From Tenericutes bacterium MZ-XQ (GTDB lineage: Bacteria; Bacillota_I; Bacilli_A; Acholeplasmatales; Acholeplasmataceae), in assembly GCA_002838205.1 (NCBI GenBank), contig CP017950.1:372001-436000 (forward strand): a DNA stretch of 64,000 nt. Direction: 5' to 3'. The first letter of the stretch is position 1. Each line of letters begins with the position of its first letter. The notes beneath the pieces were generated by a model. That model worked only from the letters and a program-made list of their open reading frames with translations, was not told where the DNA came from and ran no database searches. The position numbers and the translations under genes are program-made. Shown piece by piece: positions 16,570 through 25,211 of this stretch.

Positions 16570-17318
16570 TACTCATCATCTTCTTCTGAATAATTATAAT
16601 ACGAATAATCTTTATTATAACCATATCCAGATTTCATATCAAATTGTGTTAAAACCATACCCAATATCGGTGTACCATGATCCTTTAAACTAGATATTGC
16701 TTCTTTGACAAGTGCTTTTTTCGCTTTGTTTTGAGCAACAATATAAATGATACCATCAGCTAAATTAGCAATATAAAGTGCATCTGATACAGAAATCACT
16801 GGTGGTGTATCAAGTAATACGTAATCATATGTTTCTCTTAATTGAGCAATTAAGTCTTTTAATTTCTTTGCTTCTAAAACATTAACTACAGCACTTGTTT
16901 TTTCACCTGCAGTGATAAAGTCAATACCAATTTCATCTGAATGATTAATTGCTTTATCTAGAGGGATTTTACCAGCTAGATAATCAGTTAAGCCATTCTT
17001 ATTTGGTACATTAAACACTCTATTCATCTTAGGTTTTCTTAAGTCTAAATCAAGTAAAATAACCTTCTTACCTTTTTGACCTATCAAATAAGATAAATTA
17101 GATACGAATGTTGATTTACCTTCTGAAGGAAGTGTTGATGTAAACTGAATCACTTTATAATCACCATCAACATTAGAATATTCAATATTGATAATCACTT
17201 TTTGAAATGATTCAGTAACAAATGATAGAGGATCTTGTTTGGTGACTAAATAATCATATTTTGAAACGCGTTCACCATTAATTAAACGCTCTAATGAGAA
17301 ATTCTTCTTTTTTGCCAT
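16569..17318 (-). CDS. BY-kinase (CpsD/CapB/YwqD type) with Tyr-rich tail
   Basis: A 249-residue cytoplasmic bacterial tyrosine kinase with a MinD-like fold. Walker A TLPSEGKST is at residues 62-70, Walker A' in LLDLDLRKPKM follows, and Walker B is in YVLLDTPPV. The C-terminus is a Tyr cluster (YGYNKDYSYYNYSEEDDE), the expected autophosphorylation tail. It works with the separate membrane activator encoded just upstream (17320-18033), the split arrangement usual in Firmicutes. Phosphorylation state normally controls the length or amount of an extracellular polysaccharide. Confidence 0.92.
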   Translation of the reverse strand: MAKKKNFSLERLINGERVSKYDYLVTKQDPLSFVTESFQKVIINIEYSNVDGDYKVIQFTSTLPSEGKSTFVSNLSYLIGQKGKKVILLDLDLRKPKMNRVFNVPNKNGLTDYLAGKIPLDKAINHSDEIGIDFITAGEKTSAVVNVLEAKKLKDLIAQLRETYDYVLLDTPPVISVSDALYIANLADGIIYIVAQNKAKKALVKEAISSLKDHGTPILGMVLTQFDMKSGYGYNKDYSYYNYSEEDDE

Positions 17319-17319
17319 C

Positions 17320-18033
17320 TTAGAAATCCTCCTTTACTTCAAACTCAGGAATTACACCTAAAACTTGAATCTTAAAGGCTGCTTCAAGTTGTTCTTTTGA
17401 TTTATATGAATTATTCATAAGTTCTTTTATAAACACAAATCCTAATCCAGTAATACCACCTAAGATAATACCGATAACGACATAAAGTGGTTTATTTGGT
17501 GCTTCATAGACACCAACATCAGCAAAGGATGTACGTGTCACTTTATTTTTAAGTGTAGAAAATGCATCATTTCCGTTTGCTACTTGAATAGCATTATTGA
17601 TGACCTCATCGACGATTTGTCTTGCGAGTTCTGGATCTTCATCCACAAACTTTATGTTAATAAAGAAACTTGTATTGGACGAAGTGATCGTTAGATTACT
17701 TCTAATTTGTTTTGGTGTATAACTTAAATCCAAATCTCTAACCACTTCATCTAAAACAACATCTTTACTCATAAACTCAGTAATAGTTGCAAGCAACTTT
17801 TGTGCTGTATTGTAATCATATGATCCATCAACAGTTTGATCTGTTTGAACTTGAACCATCACATCTGCATTGGATGCATACGTCTCATCTACGATTAAAA
17901 ATGCATATCCTGCAGCAATCATCGCAAATAGAGTTGTGAATGTCAAGATGAGGACGATATGTTTCCTTACGATTAAATATAAGTCTAACAAACTAATTTC
18001 ATTCTCTTGCATATCCATATTTTGCTCATTCAT
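17320..18033 (-). CDS. Wzz/CapA-type chain-length determinant, BY-kinase activator
   Basis: A 237-residue membrane protein of the Wzz family with two membrane spans (about residues 29-52 and 180-203) around an extracytoplasmic domain, and a cytoplasmic tail (KSKEQLEAAFKIQVLGVIPEF) of the type that activates the partner BY-kinase. First gene of the trio; only one base separates its stop from the kinase start. The ATG has GGGAGG upstream. The trio controls polysaccharide export or length, but no glycosyltransferases lie beside it. Confidence 0.88.
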   Translation of the reverse strand: MNEQNMDMQENEISLLDLYLIVRKHIVLILTFTTLFAMIAAGYAFLIVDETYASNADVMVQVQTDQTVDGSYDYNTAQKLLATITEFMSKDVVLDEVVRDLDLSYTPKQIRSNLTITSSNTSFFINIKFVDEDPELARQIVDEVINNAIQVANGNDAFSTLKNKVTRTSFADVGVYEAPNKPLYVVIGIILGGITGLGFVFIKELMNNSYKSKEQLEAAFKIQVLGVIPEFEVKEDF

Positions 18034-18067
18034 CTTCTAATCCTCCCTTGGACATTTGTTTAAATAG

Positions 18068-18076
18068 ATTATAGCA
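18068..18076 (-). promoter_or_regulatory. Extended -10 promoter of the polysaccharide-control trio
   Basis: Minus strand TGCTATAAT about 35 bases upstream of the Wzz-type gene. A weak TGTTTA lies 17 bases further upstream. Confidence 0.6.
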
Positions 18077-18103
18077 CATTTTCATCACCATAAACAACAT
18101 ATA

Positions 18104-19852
18104 TTATTTTTTAAATAATAGGATTACTTCATCGATATCCTTTTTGACTTGTTCAAGTGAAGAAATCCAGAAATCTTTAGATGTCACATCGATATCCATA
18201 GTTTTCGCAACTTCTTCTACTGATGTTTTCGTTGTAAGTTCAAGTAAGTGATCATAATGTAGTAAGAATTTATCTGGATCTTTTAAATAAGTTGCATATA
18301 ACCCTTTACCAAATAGAAGACCAAATGCATAAGGAAAGTTATAAAAACTTAAACCAGCACTATAATAATGGCCTTTATTAAGCCACATGTAAGGATGTAA
18401 GACCTCGTGATCAAGTCCATCGGTATATGCTTCTTTTTGAGCTTCAAGCATCCACTCTTTCATTTGTTTCTTATTGATTGGACCCGTTGAATTTTCAAAC
18501 AGTTTAGACTCAAACATATATCTAGACAATATATCTATAATGACTTGAGTATCTCCTTGAAGAGAATTTTCTAGAACTGATAATTTTTCTTCATCTTTAG
18601 TCAGTGATTTTAATAAATAATTATTAACAATCGTTTCACAGAAAATAGAAGCAGTCTCAGCAAGTGGCATTGGATATGACCAATGTAGAGGATCATTATT
18701 AGCAATAATTTCTCCATGATATCCATGACCAAGTTCATGAGCCAATGTCAACACATCAGATAACGATCCTGTGAAGTTAGATAGGATTCTAGATTGTTTA
18801 ATTTGTGGTTGATTAGAACAGAAAGCTCCACCTCTTTTACCTTTTTTAGGAAATGGATCAATCCAGTTATGGTCAAATGCTTTTGTAGCAAAATCACCTA
18901 AATGTTTAGAGTATCCATAAAAAGCATCTTTAATGATTTTTTGTGCTTCGTCGTATGTATAAGTTTTTGCAAGTTTTCCAACTGGCGCAAACAAATCATA
19001 AAAAGGTAGTGCACCTTTATGCCCTAGATAATGTGCTTTTTCTTTTAAGTAAGCCGCAAAATGAGGACGATATTCCAGCATAGCTTCAATCATCGCATCC
19101 AATGTTTCTTTTGTCATATTAGATTGCGATAAAGTTTTAGATAGTGCTGATTCATAACCTCGAAGTTCATTCATTGTAGTGACTTCACGTTTGATATTTG
19201 ATAAAGCAAAAGCTACTTGATCTTCAATTTTTTCGTATGCTTTAAGTTCAGCATGATATGCTTTTTCTCTTACGTCTTTATCATTTTCGTAAGCCATATT
19301 TCTAATTTCACTTAATGTGATTTCTTTACCTTCATAATCTACTGGAAGGTTAGCAGTCGTGATTGAGTGAAGTTGAGACCATCCTGATGAAGCAAACTCT
19401 CTCATCTTTGAATATAAAACCTCTTCTTTCTCAGATAAAAGATGAGTAGCATCTTCTTGATCTTTTTTAAGTAGATATAAATATTTTCTAATAAGACTAG
19501 AGTGTTCTTTTACCTTGTCAAGATCGACAGATGCTAGGTATCTTTGAAAAATGACTTGTTCTGCAGTTACTTTTCTAAAGATTTGTTGGAGTTTCGCCAT
19601 ATATCTAGGTGCAACCTCATGATTCACATCAGTAGCCATCGTGAGTGAAGCAAATGCTCCCAAAGATCTTGATGTTTTTACAATTTCTTCTTCTCTTTTA
19701 ATATAACCCTCGATATATTGCATATCGTTTTCTTGTTTTTGATATAGAATGTAATTTTTTAGGTCATCCATTTTTTCTTCAAGTTTTTTTAGATCACGCT
19801 CATAAGCATCATCAAAACCATGATATAGATCATTTAAATCCCAATTTTTCAT
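18104..19852 (-). CDS. pepF: Oligoendopeptidase F
   Basis: A 582-residue zinc metallopeptidase of family M3B that cuts short peptides in the cytoplasm. The zinc site HELGH is in LAHELGHGYHGEI near residues 371-383, followed by the conserved ETASIFCETIV about 25 residues later with the third ligand. Length is close to the usual 600. The ATG follows AGGAGGA. It is transcribed alone from an extended -10 promoter overlapped by an 18-bp palindrome. No clear terminator was seen after it. Confidence 0.95.
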   Translation of the reverse strand: MKNWDLNDLYHGFDDAYERDLKKLEEKMDDLKNYILYQKQENDMQYIEGYIKREEEIVKTSRSLGAFASLTMATDVNHEVAPRYMAKLQQIFRKVTAEQVIFQRYLASVDLDKVKEHSSLIRKYLYLLKKDQEDATHLLSEKEEVLYSKMREFASSGWSQLHSITTANLPVDYEGKEITLSEIRNMAYENDKDVREKAYHAELKAYEKIEDQVAFALSNIKREVTTMNELRGYESALSKTLSQSNMTKETLDAMIEAMLEYRPHFAAYLKEKAHYLGHKGALPFYDLFAPVGKLAKTYTYDEAQKIIKDAFYGYSKHLGDFATKAFDHNWIDPFPKKGKRGGAFCSNQPQIKQSRILSNFTGSLSDVLTLAHELGHGYHGEIIANNDPLHWSYPMPLAETASIFCETIVNNYLLKSLTKDEEKLSVLENSLQGDTQVIIDILSRYMFESKLFENSTGPINKKQMKEWMLEAQKEAYTDGLDHEVLHPYMWLNKGHYYSAGLSFYNFPYAFGLLFGKGLYATYLKDPDKFLLHYDHLLELTTKTSVEEVAKTMDIDVTSKDFWISSLEQVKKDIDEVILLFKK

Positions 19853-19883
19853 TTTAATCCTCCTAAACGATTATCTTATTTAA

Positions 19884-19904
19884 ATTATATCACTAATGTG
19901 ATAT
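19884..19904 (-). promoter_or_regulatory. pepF promoter with palindromic operator
   Basis: Minus strand TGATATAAT is an extended -10 (TATAAT at 19884-19889). It is overlapped by the perfect palindrome ATATCAC-TAAT-GTGATAT (19887-19904). A dimeric repressor bound there would cover the -10. The regulator is unknown. Confidence 0.55.
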
Positions 19905-19908
19905 TAAA

Positions 19909-19930
19909 AAAAGGCGAAATATCGCCTTTT
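19909..19930 (-). terminator. Terminator of glnA
   Basis: Stem AAAAGGCG/CGCCTTTT with a 6-base loop, followed on the minus strand by a T run. The first arm overlaps the glnA stop codon. Confidence 0.88.
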
Positions 19931-21266
19931 AGATGATTGGTAAGTACTTTTCAAGTTCAAATGCTGTCACTCTAACTTTATACTCATCCCATTCTCTTGA
20001 TTTTGCTTCAATCAATTTAGTAAAAAGAAAATCTCCAACTGTTTCTCGCATGAGTGAAGAACTACTAAAGTTTTCAACAGCTTCTTTTAATGATTCGGGT
20101 AAATTTTTGATGCCCAAACGTTTACGTTCTGAGTCACTCATCTTAAATAAGTTTTTCTTAAGTGGGCTTAATGGAGTCATCTCATTTTTCAATCCCTCTA
20201 ACCCTGAAGCCAATAATCCTGACATTGCTAAATATGGGTTAGCTGATGGATCAACTGATCTCACTTCAATTCTTGTCGCGTTACCTCCTGCAGCTGGAAT
20301 TCTAACCATTGTTGAACGATTCGCATCACTCCATGAGATGTAGCATGGCGCTTCATATCCTGGAACTAAACGTTTATATGAGTTAATTGTAGGATTTGTA
20401 AGCAATGCAAATTCTTGAGCATATTTCATCACACCAGCAATGAATCTAAGTGCGGTTTCTGATAGTTGGTTTTCTGTTGTTGGATCATAAAATAAATTCT
20501 TACCATCTGTTGATAATGAACAGTTTGTATGCATCCCTGAGCCATTAATGCCTTGAATAGGTTTTGGCATGAATGTTGCATGATACCCGTGGCGTCTCGC
20601 AACATTTTTGACAACAATCTTAAATGTTTGAATATTATCACATGCTTCAAGTGCATTATCAAAATGGAAATTAATTTCATGTTGGCCAAATGCCACTTCA
20701 TGGTGCGATACTTCCATATCAAAACCCATTTTTTCAAGCTCTAAAACGATATCACGTCTGACATCTTCTGATCCATCAATTGGAGCTAAATCAAAATAGC
20801 CACCTAAATCAGAAAATTCCATCGTTGGTTTTCCGTGCTCATCAAGTTTAAATAAGAAAAACTCAGGTTCAACACCGACATTAAACTTCTCAATACCTAG
20901 CTCTTTCATTTTTTCTAAGTTCTTTCTTAAAATGTATCTTGGATCTCCTTCAAAAGGTACATGATCTGTAGTATAAACATCACAAATCAATCTTGCTACT
21001 TTTCCTTCTGGAAGGCTTTCCCACTCAAGAATTAACCAAGTCGATAAATCTGGATATAAATACATATCTGCTTCATCGATACGCACAAAACCTTGAATAG
21101 ATGACCCATCAAACATAATTTCGTTTGATAATGCACGTTCAAGGTTGGTTGCAGGTATTTCTACATTCTTTACAGTCCCTAACATATCTGTAAATTGTAG
21201 TCTTACATACTTAACGTTGTTTTCTTTGGCTTCTCTTAAGATATCTAATCTTGTATATTCTTTCAT
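19929..21266 (-). CDS. glnA: Glutamine synthetase, type I
   Basis: The enzyme makes glutamine from glutamate, ammonia and ATP. At 445 residues it matches the GSI-alpha type of Firmicutes, which lacks the adenylylation site region and is feedback-controlled through GlnR/TnrA partners. Signatures seen are [24 protein letters not shown] (beta-grasp latch, near 51-75), [24 protein letters not shown], the glutamate-binding flap region [25 protein letters not shown], and the C-terminal RETVGD segment. The gene stands alone with a strong promoter and an upstream inverted repeat. The start codon is ATG at 21266 with AGGGG further upstream than usual. Confidence 0.96.
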   Translation of the reverse strand: MKEYTRLDILREAKENNVKYVRLQFTDMLGTVKNVEIPATNLERALSNEIMFDGSSIQGFVRIDEADMYLYPDLSTWLILEWESLPEGKVARLICDVYTTDHVPFEGDPRYILRKNLEKMKELGIEKFNVGVEPEFFLFKLDEHGKPTMEFSDLGGYFDLAPIDGSEDVRRDIVLELEKMGFDMEVSHHEVAFGQHEINFHFDNALEACDNIQTFKIVVKNVARRHGYHATFMPKPIQGINGSGMHTNCSLSTDGKNLFYDPTTENQLSETALRFIAGVMKYAQEFALLTNPTINSYKRLVPGYEAPCYISWSDANRSTMVRIPAAGGNATRIEVRSVDPSANPYLAMSGLLASGLEGLKNEMTPLSPLKKNLFKMSDSERKRLGIKNLPESLKEAVENFSSSSLMRETVGDFLFTKLIEAKSREWDEYKVRVTAFELEKYLPII

Positions 21267-21298
21267 AAATTTACACTTTATCCCCTTTTTTTGATTAA

Positions 21299-21327
21299 AT
21301 TGTATGTCAAAAGAGATAAAATGTCAA
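21299..21327 (-). promoter_or_regulatory. Strong sigma-A promoter of glnA
   Basis: TTGACA (21322-21327), a spacer of exactly 17 bases and TACAAT (21299-21304) on the minus strand. This is one of the best-matching promoters in the window. Confidence 0.82.
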
Positions 21328-21332
21328 TCTAA

Positions 21333-21359
21333 ATGTAAATTATTGTCATTTCTTTACAT
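21333..21359. promoter_or_regulatory. Inverted repeat upstream of the glnA promoter
   Basis: ATGTAAA (21333-21339) and TTTACAT (21353-21359) form a perfect 7-bp inverted repeat with a 13-base gap, just upstream of the -35. The half-sites resemble GlnR/TnrA half-sites (TGTNA/TNACA), but the spacing differs from the TGTNA-N7-TNACA consensus. Possible nitrogen-responsive operator. Confidence 0.4.
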
Positions 21360-21367
21360 TAATATGC

Positions 21368-23212
21368 TTAGAATGTACCATAAGTTACATATTTTATAAA
21401 TTGATTGTAATAAATACATCCTAGATATGGATCATCGTCGTTTGCAATATTCAATTGACGTTCATCAAGCATATCAATCGATGAAATATGTCCATCAGTA
21501 TAACTCAAAATAATATCTTTAATTTCTTCTAGTCTTTGAATTAGACCACCAAAACGATAAGATTGAACTTCAAATCCATACATCTTATTTTCTAAGTACC
21601 ATTGTTTTCTAAAAACAAACAGTAGTTTCTTAATATCTTTAACGATTTTTACAATTTTGTGTTCGGCTAGCTCTTTTAAAACATTCACATCTTTTTGATG
21701 ATAAGCTTCATAAATTTTCAAGCTCAATAATGCTTTATCCTCTAGAATATGAGTAAGTCTATAAATGGTATCAAAGATATACTGGTAACTTGACTCAATT
21801 TTGGTATATGGTTTAAGTTTATCTTTAATCTTTTGATAAGTTTTCTCATAAGATTTATGCATATATATATTTGGATCACCTAAAAGTGCATCTTCAAATA
21901 ATAAGTATTTAGAAGGGTTTACGGTTTTAATCTCTTTTGCTGGATAGATTTGATTAGGTAAATCCAAATCTAACCATGCTTGTTTAGGATAACCTGTCAA
22001 ATTTAATAAGAAATGATCCATATTTTCTAGTTCATCACCATAAAAACGATCTGCAATAAAATAAAGACTTGGCAAAATAGAAAACATTGATGCTTCTGCG
22101 CCGTTATCACCCCATGATGTAACTACAAAGTGATTGACGTTCGCTCGTTTACATGCAGATATGGCTGGAATAGAACTTCTTCTTGAAAAACCGTTAAATG
22201 GCACAAAACCTACCCATTTCCAAGCACCACCAGCAAACCCATAGTTCGAGGTTAATGTTTTTAATGAATCAAATTTATCATCATAATCTTTTTGATCTAC
22301 GTGATAATAATCCCAATAGACAAGTTCAACATCACTTGGTATCATATCTTTGATGTCATCAAATGATGTGACACCTTTAGCAAAATATTGTCCACCTCTT
22401 AAATGAAAAAACATATCTGCCCACATGGATGGTTTGATGTCATGTTTCTTGCAGATATCTAACACCTTATTTAAGTGCTTAATCATGATATCCATACGGT
22501 TTTGATATCCATGTTTCGATAAGTATTTACCTAAACCTAACATCCAAGCTTCATCCATACCAATATTAATGATGTGTGTTTCAAATAAATCTTTAACTGT
22601 CACTAACATTTTTTCAACAAGTTCATAAGTTTTTGGTTCATCTACGAGCATAATATCGTTAATATCTAAGATTTGATTGTACTCCTTATGCTTAAAGATT
22701 GCATTTAAGTGTGCGAGTGTTTGAATATATGGGATAACCTTGATATCAAACAGTTTAGAAAAAGCGATTAAATCCTTGATTTCGGCTTTTGTGTAACGTC
22801 CGCGCATATAGCCAAACTTAGGTTCACTCTCGATTTCAAATAAATCTTCTAAATATAAACCAATATAGGTATATCCCATTAAAGATAAATTAACGATTTG
22901 TCTTTTGAGTGTTTCAATGGTTGGTACTGCATTTCTAGCACAGTCAATCATATACCCAAGTTCATTTAATTGTCGAGTTCTTTTGATATGATAATCATTT
23001 TCATCTAAATGACTAAAGATATAACCGATTGCTGCAAAGATATCTCTTTTTTTGTGGTAAAAAACCTGGTAGTCTTTGTTGTTTTTAATGATTTGATAAT
23101 CTTGATCATTTGATTGTTCAAACTGAATAGAATCAACTTGATTAAAGTCAAATTGACTATAGTTTTTAATCATTTCTAATTGTTTTTTAATGTCTAGTTC
23201 TTTAATTTGCAT
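21368..23212 (-). CDS. GH20-like beta-N-acetylhexosaminidase, cytoplasmic
   Basis: A 614-residue protein with no signal peptide. The central TIM barrel carries INIGMDEAW near residues 215-223, the adjacent Asp-Glu pair being the catalytic dyad of GH20 enzymes using substrate-assisted hydrolysis. Other family-like segments are MGYTYIGLYLEDLFEI, IPYIQTLAHLNAIFK and KPSMWADMFFHLRGG. It would remove terminal GlcNAc or GalNAc from imported oligosaccharides. The start ATG has GGGAGA upstream. Placing it beside the glmSMU operon (with a GNAT gene between) suggests amino-sugar salvage. Exact substrate unknown. Confidence 0.75.
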   Translation of the reverse strand: MQIKELDIKKQLEMIKNYSQFDFNQVDSIQFEQSNDQDYQIIKNNKDYQVFYHKKRDIFAAIGYIFSHLDENDYHIKRTRQLNELGYMIDCARNAVPTIETLKRQIVNLSLMGYTYIGLYLEDLFEIESEPKFGYMRGRYTKAEIKDLIAFSKLFDIKVIPYIQTLAHLNAIFKHKEYNQILDINDIMLVDEPKTYELVEKMLVTVKDLFETHIINIGMDEAWMLGLGKYLSKHGYQNRMDIMIKHLNKVLDICKKHDIKPSMWADMFFHLRGGQYFAKGVTSFDDIKDMIPSDVELVYWDYYHVDQKDYDDKFDSLKTLTSNYGFAGGAWKWVGFVPFNGFSRRSSIPAISACKRANVNHFVVTSWGDNGAEASMFSILPSLYFIADRFYGDELENMDHFLLNLTGYPKQAWLDLDLPNQIYPAKEIKTVNPSKYLLFEDALLGDPNIYMHKSYEKTYQKIKDKLKPYTKIESSYQYIFDTIYRLTHILEDKALLSLKIYEAYHQKDVNVLKELAEHKIVKIVKDIKKLLFVFRKQWYLENKMYGFEVQSYRFGGLIQRLEEIKDIILSYTDGHISSIDMLDERQLNIANDDDPYLGCIYYNQFIKYVTYGTF

Positions 23213-23247
23213 AATGTTCTCCCTTCAATGAAAAACATGGCTTATTT

Positions 23248-23712
23248 CTAAACCATGCGTGTATATATTTTTTTGCTGTTATCAATAGGTACTGCACCTG
23301 AAGCTTTTTCATAAAACACCCAGTTCTTTGGTTCAACGCCACCGATGATTGCATAACCATAACCATCATGTTTCATTGACACTAAGCACTTTAAGAGTAA
23401 TGCTTTTCCAATGCCTTGCCCACGATAGGTTTGATCTACACCTGTTGGCCCAAAATATGCTTTAGCAGTTGAGTCATAACAAGCAAATCCAATGATTTTA
23501 CCTTCATCAACTGCAATATAGCATGTTGGATGGTTTTGGTATAGTCCAGCTTTCGCCTCTGATACCCATCCTGCTGAGAAGTTCTCTTCAATAAACTTTA
23601 AAACTTTATCACTGTTTGGTGATAATACTCTTTTGATCTCATATTTGCACTCTACATCTTTAATGATCGGTTGATATAAATCAACTAACATATCTTTAGA
23701 ATCGCTTGCCAT
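23248..23712 (-). CDS. GNAT-family N-acetyltransferase
   Basis: A single-domain 154-residue acetyl-CoA-dependent acyltransferase. The acetyl-CoA loop is TYRGQGIGKALLLKCLV (near 91-107), preceded by GFACYDSTAKAYFGPTGV with the usual beta-4 strand. The substrate is unknown. It has its own -10 (GATATAATC, about 35 bases upstream of the ATG) after the glmU terminator, and lies 35 bases before the GH20-like gene on the same strand, so the two probably form one transcript. Confidence 0.85.
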   Translation of the reverse strand: MASDSKDMLVDLYQPIIKDVECKYEIKRVLSPNSDKVLKFIEENFSAGWVSEAKAGLYQNHPTCYIAVDEGKIIGFACYDSTAKAYFGPTGVDQTYRGQGIGKALLLKCLVSMKHDGYGYAIIGGVEPKNWVFYEKASGAVPIDNSKKIYTRMV

Positions 23713-23760
23713 TTTAATAATCTCCCTATTTTCATATTTATACCTTGATTATATCATATA

Positions 23761-23790
23761 AAAAATGGCTTAAATCATCTTTAAGCCATT
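23761..23790 (-). terminator. Terminator of the glmSMU operon
   Basis: Stem AATGGCTTAAA/TTTAAGCCATT (23764-23774 with 23780-23790), followed on the minus strand by TTTTTTATATG. Confidence 0.88.
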
Positions 23791-23816
23791 CTTACAATTA
23801 TTGAAATTTATTTACA

Positions 23817-25211
23817 TTATTTATCAGCTTTTGGTTTTGGTTTAATCAAGTTATGATAGTAATCTGCTTTATTGATTTGTTGGTTTCTTGCAATCGATAG
23901 TGATCCTTTAGGAACATCAGTAGTCACTGTTGAACCAGCAGCAATAAAAACTTCATCTTCGATGGTAAGAGGTGCAACCATATTGACATTACAACCAATA
24001 AAGACATCATCACCAATCTTAGTCTTATGCTTATTTACGCCATCATAGTTAACCGTAATTGATCCACAACCAAAGTTTACATTCGATCCAACTTCTGCAT
24101 CACCAATATAAGATAGGTGTGCAGCTTTTGTATTTGTGCCTGTAGAGGATTTTTTAACCTCAACGAAGTTACCAATTCTATTATGCGTACCAATCTCTGC
24201 ATGATTTCTTAAATGGGCGAATGGACCCACAGTTGTATAAGCTCCGACGATAGAATCATAGACTAATGAATGCTTAATTTCTGCATGCTCATCAATGCGA
24301 CCATTATGAATTTCCGTGTTTGGTCCAATAACTGCACGTTCTCTTATCACAGAATCACCAGTGATGGTTGTATTTGGATAAATGGTAACACCTGGTTCAA
24401 TAATGACATTATGACCAATGGTAATGGTATTTGGTGATACCATTTCAACACCATTTAACATATGATTTCTATTGATTTCATCTCTTAAATATCTTTCAGC
24501 GATACTTACAGAATATAAATCATTTACACCCATCATTTGATATGCGTCACGCACAACAAATGATCCGATTTTGTAATCATGCCTCATGAGTGCAACGATA
24601 TCAGTTAAATAATACTCACCTTTACGTTCATTTTTCTTAATCGTTCTTAATACTTTAAATAAAGCCTTATTATTAACGACATAAACACCAGAATTGACTT
24701 CTTGGATTTTCTTTTGTTCACCAGTACAATCTTTATCCTCAACGATTGCAGCAATCGCACCATACTGATCTCTAACGATACGACCGTATGATTTTGGATT
24801 ATCAAAAACCATGGAAACCACAGTTAAATCATTACCCATTTCCTCATGTGCTTTTAAAATCTTATCTGTTAATTTGATTTCCATTAAAGGCATATCACCA
24901 GGCAAGATAAAAGTGACACCTTCTTTATCTTCTAAAATCGGCGCTGCAGATAAAGCTGCATGGCCTGTGCCTAATTGTTCTGTTTGTTCAGCATAATGAA
25001 CACGATCCTTTAAGATGTCCATTAAGACTTCTTTTTGGTGTCCCACAACAACAACTGTCTCTTCAATCTTTGTTTTTTCCAATTTTTCAACGATATATTC
25101 AATCATTGGTTTTTTCAAAATTGGATACGCACATTTTGGCATTTCTGTTTTCATTCTTGTGCCTTTGCCGGCTGCAAGCACAAGTCCATAAGTTTTAGGC
25201 ATAGTTTTCAT
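23817..25211 (-). CDS. glmU: GlmU: GlcN-1-P acetyltransferase / UDP-GlcNAc pyrophosphorylase
   Basis: A bifunctional enzyme for the last two steps of UDP-GlcNAc synthesis. The N-terminal nucleotidyltransferase domain has LAAGKGTRMKTEMPK (residues 11-25) and LPGDMPLM. The C-terminal half is a left-handed beta-helix of hexapeptide repeats (IGHNVIIEPGVTIYPNTTI) with the acetyltransferase segments VEVKKSSTG and AHLSYIGDAEVG. Length 464 is typical. The start lies inside the 3' end of glmM (17-base overlap), giving coupled translation. With glmS and glmM it forms a complete pathway operon ended by a terminator. Confidence 0.97.
   Translation of the reverse strand: MKTMPKTYGLVLAAGKGTRMKTEMPKCAYPILKKPMIEYIVEKLEKTKIEETVVVVGHQKEVLMDILKDRVHYAEQTEQLGTGHAALSAAPILEDKEGVTFILPGDMPLMEIKLTDKILKAHEEMGNDLTVVSMVFDNPKSYGRIVRDQYGAIAAIVEDKDCTGEQKKIQEVNSGVYVVNNKALFKVLRTIKKNERKGEYYLTDIVALMRHDYKIGSFVVRDAYQMMGVNDLYSVSIAERYLRDEINRNHMLNGVEMVSPNTITIGHNVIIEPGVTIYPNTTITGDSVIRERAVIGPNTEIHNGRIDEHAEIKHSLVYDSIVGAYTTVGPFAHLRNHAEIGTHNRIGNFVEVKKSSTGTNTKAAHLSYIGDAEVGSNVNFGCGSITVNYDGVNKHKTKIGDDVFIGCNVNMVAPLTIEDEVFIAAGSTVTTDVPKGSLSIARNQQINKADYYHNLIKPKPKADK

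Noticed and set aside
20429-20737. 102-residue open frame inside glnA
   Set aside because: It lies in another frame of a certain gene, has no ribosome site and no family-like pattern.
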